Shown one piece after another: positions 34,511-41,113 of a stretch of DNA of 51,388 nt. Position numbers and translations under genes: made by a program. The notes beneath the pieces were generated by a model. It searched no databases. It was not told the DNA's origin and worked only from the letters and a program-made list of their open reading frames with translations. Positions within the stretch are counted from its first letter, which is position 1; each line of letters begins with the position of its first letter. Origin of the DNA: Akkermansia sp. (GTDB lineage Bacteria > Verrucomicrobiota > Verrucomicrobiia > Verrucomicrobiales > Akkermansiaceae); NCBI GenBank assembly GCA_024405435.1, contig JAKSOU010000011.1:1-51388 (forward strand), in the 5' to 3' direction.

Positions 34511-34677
34511 GTTGAAACGGTTTTTCCCCGCGCCATTTTCCCCGCGCCATTGCGGGGAATTTTGCGGTATATCACGTAACCCCGCCCAACTGCGACCAAT
34601 AAGCCCAATCCCCTGAAACCCGCGCCACATCTAAGCTTGCGGGCATGCCACCCTCCTACAGCATTCCGAATACTGTA
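34485..34677. mobile_element. Palindrome-ended element, copy 1 (degenerate left end)
   Basis: The right end, at 34657-34677, is TACAGCATT-ccg-AATACTGTA. The left end near 34485-34505 is a worn version of the same palindrome followed by TGTCAAG, as in copy 3. Internal sequence next to the right end (CCGCGCCACATCTAAGCTTG) matches copies 2 and 3. No ORF or transposase is inside; it is MITE-like. Confidence 0.6.
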
Positions 34678-34700
34678 GAGGGGATGGGCGGGGAAATTGA

Positions 34701-34728
34701 GGATTTCGGATTTGGGATTTAGGATTTG
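34701..34728. repeat. Second heptamer array, GGATTTN x4
   Basis: Units GGATTTC, GGATTTG, GGATTTA, GGATTTG lie between element copy 1 and the terminator of IdeS-like gene 2. The period is 7 nt but the unit differs from the AAATTGT family. Confidence 0.8.
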
Positions 34729-34755
34729 AAAAATTCGCGCGCCGCGGGCGGCGCG
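34729..34755 (-). terminator. Terminator of IdeS-like gene 2
   Basis: CGCGCCGC (34738-34745) and GCGGCGCG (34748-34755) form a GC stem. On the minus strand AATTTTTC follows. It lies 43 nt after the gene 2 stop. Confidence 0.6.
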
Positions 34756-34766
34756 GCACTATTTCC

Positions 34767-34801
34767 AAATTGTAAATCGTAAATTGTCAATTGTAAATTA
34801 T
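34767..34801. repeat. Heptamer array at the 3' end of IdeS-like gene 2
   Basis: The same five 7-nt units as at 32265-32299, including the TAA stop codon. Together with the following coding sequence it forms the apparently identical 559-nt segment 34767-35325. Confidence 0.9.
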
Positions 34802-35325
34802 TGCCTGCGGCGGCGACCCGCCAGCAGACCCAGCGCCAGCAAGCCGAGGGTTGCGGTGGTGGGTTCGGGAACCATGGGTTCCGATGCCCAGTACACGCCG
34901 GTGATGCAGAGCGCGGTGTTGTCCACCAGCTTGTACTTCAGGTCGGTGATGCGGGTGTTGAGGGAATCGCCCGCGTTGAGGCCGGCATCGTTGGTGATGT
35001 TGGCGCCCGCCTCGTCCGTCACGTAGAAGATGGTCTGGTCGGCAAGCTGCCTCAGCAGGTCGGAATCAAAATATTCCCCATTGCCGATGCCTGTGGCAAT
35101 GGTCATGGTGAACGCGGTGCCGCTGTCGCTGCCCAGCAGGGCGGCGAGCGCGCCGTTGCCCACGCCGAAGCGAATCTCGCTGCCGCCGCCAAGCGTGAGG
35201 GAGTTGCCGTTCATCACCACGTTGGAGTACGTGCCGGAGCTCCAGCCGACGTTGTCTTCATCCGCCGCGGTGTCCCAGCCGGACACGCCGAAGACAATAT
35301 CGCCAAGGTTCACGGAGAGGTCGCC
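34767..35325 (-). repeat. 559-nt 3' module shared with IdeS-like gene 1 (32265-32823)
   Basis: By eye the two stretches are identical from the heptamer array to the codons for GDLSVNLGDIVF. They diverge abruptly at 32824/35326. The module covers the last beta region, the PEP-CTERM tail, the stop codon and the flanking repeat. It points to a recent duplication or gene conversion. Confidence 0.85.
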
Positions 35326-36957
35326 CAGATATTCCTGCCTACCGGGGGAGTTGCCCACGATGAGCGTGCCGCCGTTGTCCACGGTGACGCCCGCAAAGGT
35401 GCCGCTGCCTTTCATCACGCCGCCATCCACGGTGAGCGAGACGGCCCCGGTGATGTCCGCACCCGTGCCGATGATGAAGCTGCCCTCATGCACGCGGATG
35501 GCGCCCTGGAGTGTCAAGGCCCCCGTCACCTCCGCGGTGCCGGTGCCGGTCTTGTCCAGGTCGCCCGAGCCGCTCAGCGTGCCGAAGGATGCGGTGTTGC
35601 CATCGGTCACCTCCAGCGTGTTGGTGCCGCTGGTGGCGCTCAGGTTGATTTCCCCGGCGATAGTGTCCGTGCGGTCCACCTTCAGGGTGCGGTCGGTTCC
35701 GGCCACCTTTGAATTCTCAAAGCTGATGGCACCCTCGATACGTCCGCCGCCGTCCAGGTCCTTGCGCTTTGCGTCACAATCAATCAGGGTCACCTGGCCA
35801 CCCTGCAGGAGCATGTCACCTGTGGTTACCACTTCGTCAGTGTAGAGCTCATGATATGATGTGAATCCATCTCCCTCGTCCACGGTATACGGCACCACCT
35901 TTTTGGCTTCCACGGGGCTGCCATCCACGCTGGCATCACGCAAGTCGTATTGAAGCACGTAGTTTTCCTCGCCGTCCACAATGAGGTTGCAATAATGGGA
36001 GAAGAGGAACTCATTATCATCCACGAGGTTCTTTCCAACGCGCACATCATAGTCCAAGAAGCGGATGCCCGTGGTGCGCAAAACGCAAATGTCTCGAATT
36101 GTATGAGAATTCCCCCAGTAATTGGAGTCCATTAGCCCAGGGCCGTTTGCTGAACTCTCGTCAGAGGGAAAAATGCTAAGTTCGCTGTACTTGCCTTTTG
36201 CTGCACCTATATCGTTGTTGTCTGATATATAGAACTTGTCTATCAGCCCCTCTTCATTTGCGTTGACCCCATAAACCGTCATTGCATGGGAAGGAGTAGA
36301 GAACAACACGGCATAGTCGTCATCCATGTATTGGATGATTCTCTCGGAAGCAGATTGGTAGAGGGTTTTGTCTGGACTCTCGGCGTTGCTAGACAAGAAC
36401 CTATACGTTTGAATCATGGTATATTTGTACTTGTAGCGCCAATCCGTCTCAGGGTGGGCCTCGTACTGCTCATGATTTGCCCCGGATGAGTTGCCGTAGT
36501 CTGAGCTGCTGAGATTAGCACCGGCAAGACGATTGTAGTAGCCGCTATGCTGAATACCCGATGATTCAAGTGCGGTCAGGGCATAACTCTCGACGGAGTA
36601 CAGCCCCTCCCAACCAGTCATCCAATGTTGAATGGCTGTCCCGGGAAAACCTCCCTTGTTTTTCCACCACAGACGGATGTTTTCCCATACTTCATATCCT
36701 CGCGGTGTTCCCTCCGGGATAATCAGAGCACCATTTTCTTCCACACGGTCTTGCCACCACGCAATCGCATTTGCAGCCGAGGCCGCCCAGCACATGTCCC
36801 AGTCTATGCTTGGAGAGCGCTTGTATGATGTGTATCCGCCCTCAAGAAGGTTTGTTTCCTTGTTGATTGAAACGCCATCCCACCAGTGTTCGGTGGCGTT
36901 CAGCGGCGCAGCGGCGATGGCTCCCAATAGCGTCAGCAGTGTCAGTGTCCTTTTCAT
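34798..36957 (-). CDS. IdeS/Mac-like cysteine protease with beta-repeat stalk and PEP-CTERM anchor (2)
   Basis: The 719-residue product has a signal peptide, then GYTSYKRSPSIDWDMCWAAS with Lys46 and Cys56 exactly ten residues apart, the spacing of Lys84 and Cys94 in IdeS. HAMTVYGVNANEEG (His224) and FYISDNND (Asp246) complete the site. The protease domain is followed by beta-strand repeats and the same PEP-CTERM tail as gene 1. A block of about 45 residues present in genes 1 and 3 (TIASGVHENNGVM...) is missing. The protease-coding part (about 35720-36957) is visibly more AT-rich than the 3' module, so the gene is a mosaic. The consensus promoter TTGACA-N16-TATAAT and AAAGG upstream of the ATG suggest high expression. 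Confidence 0.83.
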   Translation of the reverse strand: MKRTLTLLTLLGAIAAAPLNATEHWWDGVSINKETNLLEGGYTSYKRSPSIDWDMCWAASAANAIAWWQDRVEENGALIIPEGTPRGYEVWENIRLWWKNKGGFPGTAIQHWMTGWEGLYSVESYALTALESSGIQHSGYYNRLAGANLSSSDYGNSSGANHEQYEAHPETDWRYKYKYTMIQTYRFLSSNAESPDKTLYQSASERIIQYMDDDYAVLFSTPSHAMTVYGVNANEEGLIDKFYISDNNDIGAAKGKYSELSIFPSDESSANGPGLMDSNYWGNSHTIRDICVLRTTGIRFLDYDVRVGKNLVDDNEFLFSHYCNLIVDGEENYVLQYDLRDASVDGSPVEAKKVVPYTVDEGDGFTSYHELYTDEVVTTGDMLLQGGQVTLIDCDAKRKDLDGGGRIEGAISFENSKVAGTDRTLKVDRTDTIAGEINLSATSGTNTLEVTDGNTASFGTLSGSGDLDKTGTGTAEVTGALTLQGAIRVHEGSFIIGTGADITGAVSLTVDGGVMKGSGTFAGVTVDNGGTLIVGNSPGRQEYLGDLSVNLGDIVFGVSGWDTAADEDNVGWSSGTYSNVVMNGNSLTLGGGSEIRFGVGNGALAALLGSDSGTAFTMTIATGIGNGEYFDSDLLRQLADQTIFYVTDEAGANITNDAGLNAGDSLNTRITDLKYKLVDNTALCITGVYWASEPMVPEPTTATLGLLALGLLAGRRRRQ

Positions 36958-36972
36958 TTTTACCTTTTATCG

Positions 36973-37000
36973 ATTATAAACAAAGGTGGCTCCCTGTCAA
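36973..37000 (-). promoter_or_regulatory. Near-consensus promoter of IdeS-like gene 2
   Basis: On the minus strand TTGACA (37000-36995), a 16-nt spacer and TATAAT (36978-36973). It is followed by a leader with GATAAAAGG that resembles that of gene 3. The palindrome of element copy 2 begins exactly 10 nt upstream of the -35. Confidence 0.85.
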
Positions 37001-37010
37001 GGCACAAGCA

Positions 37011-37190
37011 TACAGTATTCGGAATGCTGTAGGAGGGCGGCATCCCCGCGAACTGAGATGCGGCGCGGGTTTCAGGGGATTTGGTTTTGCCGCCATGGCG
37101 TGGCGACCGCGCTCGGCATGGCGTGATTTTTCCCGAAACTACGCGAAAATTCAACTATCAGGTTGACAACAGCATTCCGAAAACTGTAGG
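37011..37190. mobile_element. Palindrome-ended element, copy 2
   Basis: About 180 nt bounded by TACAGTATT-cgg-AATGCTGTA (37011-37031) and CAGCATT-ccg-AAAACTGTA (37170-37188). Inside is GC-rich sequence without an ORF. Near the left end the minus strand reads CCCGCGCCGCATCT, shared with copies 1 and 3. TTGACA precedes the right-end palindrome (plus strand), repeating the layout in which the palindrome occupies a promoter spacer. Confidence 0.65.
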
Positions 37191-37240
37191 AGGGGGAAAT
37201 GATTGGCGTGAACGGGCGCGGTTAGTGAGCGGGCGTTGGC

Positions 37241-37555
37241 GCTAATCCACCCCGCACAAGGCGGGGTTCCGTGCCGAGACGTATCGGGCGTGGTTACCCC
37301 CACGGCTTACGCCGTGGGCTGGAAAAAGTTGTCGCCGCCAAGGCGGCTCAATATAGCGCTCCTTGCGGCGCGACGCTATGTGAAATTCGAGTCTCCGCGT
37401 GCGGAGCACGCCGAATTTGAGCCGCCTTGCGGCGTTCACTTTTTCCAGCCCCAGGCGTCAGCCTGGGGGGTGTCCCCCTTCGCACTTACAACTAACGGAA
37501 CCCCGCCTTGCGCGGGGTGGATACACGCCAAGGGTTGCAGCTCTCCGAGCGTTAT
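37241..37555. repeat. Large imperfect inverted repeat of the dispersed intergenic family
   Basis: The left half (37244-37376) and right half (37420-37552) are inverted copies. The outer arms contain CCACCCCGC-AAGGCGGGG and the inner arms contain GGCTGGAAAAAGT with GCCGC-AAGGCGGCTC. The family also occurs at 24780-24955 and partly at 330-420. The 37191-37589 gap contains this and a heptamer array only. Apparent ORFs here are not genes. It may terminate IdeS-like gene 3. Confidence 0.8.
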
Positions 37556-37572
37556 GGGACGGCAATGATCGT

Positions 37573-37593
37573 AAATTGTCAATTGTAAATTAT
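37573..37593. repeat. Heptamer array at the 3' end of IdeS-like gene 3
   Basis: Units AAATTGT, CAATTGT, AAATTAT, with the last containing the TAA stop codon of the gene. This is a shorter version of the arrays after genes 1 and 2. Confidence 0.85.
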
Positions 37594-39749
37594 TGCCTGC
37601 GGCGGCGACCCGCCAGCAGACCCAGCGCCAGAAGGGAGAGCGTTCCCGTGGTGGGTTCGGGCACCATGGGTTCCGTTGCCCAGTACACGCCGGTGACGCA
37701 GAGCGCGGTGTTGTCCACCAGTTTGTACTGCAGGTCGGTGATGTGCGTGTTCAGGGTTTCGCCTTCCTGGAGCTGGGGGCGTGCGCCCGTGAACGCGCCT
37801 TCCTCCGTGGAGTAGGTGAAGATGGTTTGCTGCGCAAGCTGTTTCAGGAAGTCTGGGGTGAACTCGTTGCCGTTGCCGAACCCGGTGGCGATCGTCATTG
37901 AGAACTCGGTGCCGGAGTCATCCAGCAGCGCGGCCATGGCGCCGCCGCCCAGGGCGAACTCCAGCGTGCTGCCGTTGCCCAGCGTGAGGGAGCCGCCGTT
38001 CATGACGATATTGGAGTAGGTGCCGGAGGCCCAGCCGCAGTTGTCACCGTCGGCGGGGGTCTGCCAACCGTCCACGCTGAACACAATATCGCCCAGGTTC
38101 ACGGAGAGGTTGCCGGTGTAGGTTTGGCGGCCGGGAGAGTTGCCCACGATGAGCGTGCCGCCCTCCTCCACAGCGACATCCGCGAAGGTGCCGCCGCCCT
38201 TGAGCACGGCGCCGTTCTGCACGGTGGTGGCCAGGGTCATCACGCCGTTGTTCTCATGCACGCCGGAGGCGATGGTGAGCGTGAGGGACTTGCCCTCACT
38301 GCCCTGCACATGGGCGCCGGCATCCACGGTGAGGGTGGTGGTCTCCGAGATGGTGGCATCCTTGCCGAAGATGAAGCGGCCCTCATGCACGCGGATATCG
38401 CCCTTGAGCGTGACAGCGCCCGTCACCTCCGCGGTGCCCAGGCCGGTCTTGTCCAGGTTGCCCTTGCCGCTCAGCGTGCCGAAGCCGGCGGTCACGCCCG
38501 CCGCCACGTCCAGGGTGTTGCCCTCTGCGGCGGCAATGACGATTCCCGCGGCGATGGTGTCCGAGTGCTGCACGGAGAGCGTGCGCTCCGTTCCGGTGGC
38601 GCCTTCAAAGGTGATGGTGCCGGAGGTCTTGCCGCCGCCGTCGTATTCTCCCACGCCCTCCACCAGGGAGAGCTTGCCCTTCTTCAGGGTGATATCGCCG
38701 GTGGATATCCGTTCGCCCGCCGCGTTCTTGGCGGTAACGGGGCTCTCGTCGTCCTTGGCGTTGCGCAGGTCGTACTGCAGCACGTGCTCCCCGCCGTCGT
38801 AGGTGACGTTCAGGTAGTGGGAGAACAGGGGCTCGTCATCCACGCCGTCGAAGGTCAGCTCGTAGGTGTCGAACTGGATGCCGCGCGTGCGGATGGCGTT
38901 GAACGAGCGGAAGTCGCCGTAGCCCGTGTATGTCTGAAGCTGTTCTTTCTGGGTATTGCCGTTGTCCCACAGCTCCTCATTCAGGCGCGTGGCCTTCAGG
39001 AAGCCGTCCCTGACACGGCCGGGGTTGTTGTCCGTGTACCACATCTTGGTGAGGTGGCCGTCCTCATCCGTTTCAAAGCCGTATGCGGCCATGGCATGGT
39101 TGACGGTGGTGAAATTCACCCCCCAGCCCTCCTCCACCAATGAAAGAAGCTTCTCTTCCTTTTCCAGATAGCGCGCATGCGCCTCGGCTATGCAATCAGG
39201 GTCGTCGCTCACTCGGACGGTGTATGCCATCGAGTGATTGATAATCATGATATACTCCGTGGTGTATTCCTCCATCTGGCCCTTCAGGTGGTGGAAATAG
39301 CCATGGAAATCCTGGTGCTCAGAGGTCCAGGTGCTGCTGAGGAAAGACTGCGCGTAAGAGGGCAGCTCTCCCCACAGCCAGTAGTTCATGGCATAGCGCG
39401 GGTAGCCGCCGTCCTTCACGAACATGGGGCTGAGCGTTTTCCAAAGTTGCAGGCCGCGCGGCGTGTCATGCAGAATCAGCGCGCCGTTCTCCTCCACACG
39501 GTCCTCCCACCACGCCAGCGTGTCTGCCGCCGCGGCCGCCCAGCACTGGTTGGTGGCGTAGGAATCGGCATCGCTCTTGCTGAAGGTGTACGCCCCGGTC
39601 TCAACCACCTTGGGGTAGTTGTCGCGATAATATTCGCTGGATTCGTTGTTGTCGTGGCACGTCACGCCAACCATCCAGTGTTCCTCGGCGGCCAGCGGGG
39701 TTGCGGCCAGCATTCCCAAAAGCGCAAGCAGTGTAAGAGTCTTCTTCAT
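37590..39749 (-). CDS. IdeS/Mac-like cysteine protease with beta-repeat stalk and PEP-CTERM anchor (3)
   Basis: The 719-residue product starts MKKTLTLLALLGMLAATPLAAEEH. The protease domain has GAYTFSK (Lys58), NQCWAAAAADTLAWWEDR (Cys69), VNHAMAAYGFETDEDG (His218) and MWYTDNNPG (Asp240). It is the most divergent of the three in the protease domain. The stalk is closer to gene 1 (TLTVDAGAHVQGSEGKSLTL and TIASGVHENNGVMTLATT). The tail is VPEPTTGTLSLLALGLLAGRRRR. As in the other two, the second IdeS acid (Asp286) is replaced by Asn (here Asn242). It is the promoter-proximal gene of the array, but each gene has its own promoter, so they are probably not one operon. Confidence 0.82.
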   Translation of the reverse strand: MKKTLTLLALLGMLAATPLAAEEHWMVGVTCHDNNESSEYYRDNYPKVVETGAYTFSKSDADSYATNQCWAAAAADTLAWWEDRVEENGALILHDTPRGLQLWKTLSPMFVKDGGYPRYAMNYWLWGELPSYAQSFLSSTWTSEHQDFHGYFHHLKGQMEEYTTEYIMIINHSMAYTVRVSDDPDCIAEAHARYLEKEEKLLSLVEEGWGVNFTTVNHAMAAYGFETDEDGHLTKMWYTDNNPGRVRDGFLKATRLNEELWDNGNTQKEQLQTYTGYGDFRSFNAIRTRGIQFDTYELTFDGVDDEPLFSHYLNVTYDGGEHVLQYDLRNAKDDESPVTAKNAAGERISTGDITLKKGKLSLVEGVGEYDGGGKTSGTITFEGATGTERTLSVQHSDTIAAGIVIAAAEGNTLDVAAGVTAGFGTLSGKGNLDKTGLGTAEVTGAVTLKGDIRVHEGRFIFGKDATISETTTLTVDAGAHVQGSEGKSLTLTIASGVHENNGVMTLATTVQNGAVLKGGGTFADVAVEEGGTLIVGNSPGRQTYTGNLSVNLGDIVFSVDGWQTPADGDNCGWASGTYSNIVMNGGSLTLGNGSTLEFALGGGAMAALLDDSGTEFSMTIATGFGNGNEFTPDFLKQLAQQTIFTYSTEEGAFTGARPQLQEGETLNTHITDLQYKLVDNTALCVTGVYWATEPMVPEPTTGTLSLLALGLLAGRRRRQ

Positions 39750-39764
39750 AGCTATCTTTTATCG

Positions 39765-39793
39765 GTTATAAACCAGGGTGGACACCCTGTCAA
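39765..39793 (-). promoter_or_regulatory. Promoter of IdeS-like gene 3
   Basis: On the minus strand TTGACA (39793-39788), a 17-nt spacer and TATAAC (39770-39765). The leader contains GATAAAAGATAG. The palindrome of element copy 3 begins 10 nt upstream of the -35, the same distance as for gene 2. A further TTGACA-N18-TATGCT lies in the element end, with the palindrome as spacer. Confidence 0.8.
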
Positions 39794-39803
39794 GCTGCCA
39801 GCA

Positions 39804-39981
39804 TACAGTATTGGCAATACTGATGTCAAGCAAGAAGCGAATTTTCCGCGAAATTTCAGGAAATTTCGCTGCATGGCATGCGAGACGGCCAAGGCGCGGC
39901 GGCGGGGCAAAATCCCCCAATACACCCGCCACATCTACGTTTGCAGGGATGCAGCATGCATACAGTATTGCCAAAACTGTA
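39804..39981. mobile_element. Palindrome-ended element, copy 3
   Basis: About 178 nt bounded by TACAGTATT-ggc-AATACTGA (39804-39823) and TACAGTATT-gcc-AAAACTGTA (39961-39981); the right palindrome extends outward as GCATGCA/TGCATGC. The inside has TGTCAAGCAAGAAGCGAATT near the left end and CCGCCACATCTACGTTTG near the right end, shared with copies 1 and 2. There is no transposase; it is MITE-like. Confidence 0.65.
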
Positions 39982-40002
39982 TGCATGTGCGCCCGTTTCC
40001 GC

Positions 40003-40029
40003 AGGTGACGTTCTTTAGGCTTTCCCGCG
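40003..40029. repeat. 27-bp direct repeat, left copy flanking the Fic gene
   Basis: AGGTGACGTTCTTTAGGCTT followed by TCCCGCG. The copy at 41060-41086 differs at one position. Together they flank the RhuM-Fic gene exactly on both sides. Confidence 0.9.
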
Positions 40030-40040
40030 CGGTGAGGCAC

Positions 40041-40985
40041 CTAGGATTCCGGGGCAAGGAAGTTCATGACGAGCTTCACCATCGTCTCCTTTTCCATCGG
40101 TTTGGACTCGGCAATCATCACCACCATGGCCACCAGTGTGTGGTCGGCTATCACCTTTTCACCGTTGCGGAACAGAAGCCCGTTCTTCTGGAGGAAGAGC
40201 AGGAACACCGCGGCGGCTATGCGCTTGTTCCCATCGGAAAAAGCGTGGTTCTTGGTAACGAGGTAAAGCAGGTTCGCCCCCTTTTCCTCTGTGGTGGGGT
40301 AGACGTCCCTGCCGCCGAAGCTCTGGTAGATGGCGTTGATGCTGCCCTTGAACGAATCGTCCTTCTCATTGCCGAACACCGTGCTCTGCGAGCCGTAGGA
40401 CATGGAATCGATGAGTTCGCGGCATTCTCGGTAGGTGAGGCGGTAGGTCTCGCCCGCCGCCGCGGGCTTGCCCAGTCTCTGGTGGTCGTAGTCGTCCAGA
40501 AGGCGAAGGGATTCCGCATACTGCTGCACCACATCCAACACCTGACCGGTATCCAGCTGGTGCTCCACGCGCTTCATGACCTTCAGCACGCACGACAAAT
40601 CATCCAGGCGGTGGCGGTTGGCGGCGTAGCCTTGCAGCAGGTAGTTGCGGAGCACGCCGTTTGCCCAGCGCCGGAACTGCACGCCGCGCGCGGATTTCAC
40701 GCGGTAGCCCACGGAAATAATCATGTCCAGGTTGTAGTAATCCACCTGATAGGTTTTGCCGTCCGCGGCAGTTGTCGCAAATTTTGCGACAACTGAATCT
40801 TCCAGCTCTTCCTTCAATGCGTTGGAGATGTGCTTGCCGATGGTTTTGACATCGCGGTCGAACAACTCCGCCATCTGCTGGCGGTTCAGCCACACGGTGT
40901 CCTGGTGGGCATCCACCAGCACGGGAAGCACCAACTCTCCGTCATGGAAAGTCAGCTGGGTGGAAATCTGGGTGTTGGGCTTCAT
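40041..40985 (-). CDS. RhuM-Fic/Doc fusion protein
   Basis: The 314-residue product has an N-terminal RhuM domain (VWLNRQQMAELFDRDVKTIGKH, then KTYQVDYYNLDMIISVGYRV and FRRWANGVLRNYLL) and a C-terminal Fic/Doc domain. The active-site loop is KNHAFSDGNKR at about 245-255, matching HxFxDGNxR, so NMP-transfer or Doc-type phosphotransfer to a target protein is expected. No Phd-like antitoxin gene is adjacent. The -10 box (TATCAT, 40998-40993) overlaps an upstream ATG at 40994, so I chose the ATG at 40985. The gene is enclosed by 27-bp direct repeats and contains a 25-nt palindrome in its coding sequence, which suggest it is an inserted cassette. Confidence 0.87.
   Translation of the reverse strand: MKPNTQISTQLTFHDGELVLPVLVDAHQDTVWLNRQQMAELFDRDVKTIGKHISNALKEELEDSVVAKFATTAADGKTYQVDYYNLDMIISVGYRVKSARGVQFRRWANGVLRNYLLQGYAANRHRLDDLSCVLKVMKRVEHQLDTGQVLDVVQQYAESLRLLDDYDHQRLGKPAAAGETYRLTYRECRELIDSMSYGSQSTVFGNEKDDSFKGSINAIYQSFGGRDVYPTTEEKGANLLYLVTKNHAFSDGNKRIAAAVFLLFLQKNGLLFRNGEKVIADHTLVAMVVMIAESKPMEKETMVKLVMNFLAPES
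40770..40794. repeat. 25-nt palindrome inside the RhuM-Fic coding sequence
   Basis: Arms AGTTGTCGCAAA and TTTGCGACAACT flank one T. On the minus strand it encodes SVVAKFATT (residues 64-72), where the DNA palindrome coincides with a conserved protein motif. Its core GCAAATTTTGC equals that of the palindrome upstream of the RhuM gene at 16783-16809. Confidence 0.85.
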
Positions 40986-40992
40986 GCACAGC

Positions 40993-41021
40993 ATGATACC
41001 ACTGGATGATGCCTTTGTCAC
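40993..41021 (-). promoter_or_regulatory. Promoter of the RhuM-Fic gene, leaderless
   Basis: On the minus strand GTGACA (41021-41016), a 17-nt spacer and TATCAT (40998-40993). The ATG at 40985 follows 7 nt after the -10. Confidence 0.65.
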
Positions 41022-41059
41022 GCGAGGAATCCGGCGTGTGCACCCAAATCAGCAAAGCA

Positions 41060-41086
41060 AGGTGACGTTCTTTAGGCTTTTCCGCG
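41060..41086. repeat. 27-bp direct repeat, right copy flanking the Fic gene
   Basis: Matches 40003-40029 at 26 of 27 positions. It overlaps the -35 region of the uvrA promoter, so the junction of the putative insertion lies at the uvrA promoter. Confidence 0.9.
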
Positions 41087-41106
41087 TGGGGCGGCGGGGC
41101 TAGAAT
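41078..41106 (+). promoter_or_regulatory. uvrA promoter, leaderless
   Basis: TTTTCC (41078-41083), a 17-nt spacer and TAGAAT (41101-41106), with the ATG at 41114 following after 7 nt. The ATG at 41105 overlaps the -10. Confidence 0.6.
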
Positions 41107-41113
41107 GGCGGGT

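Noticed and set aside
37236..37568. A 110-codon open frame in the inverted repeat
   Set aside because: It spans both arms of a dispersed non-coding repeat that also occurs elsewhere, so it is not a gene.
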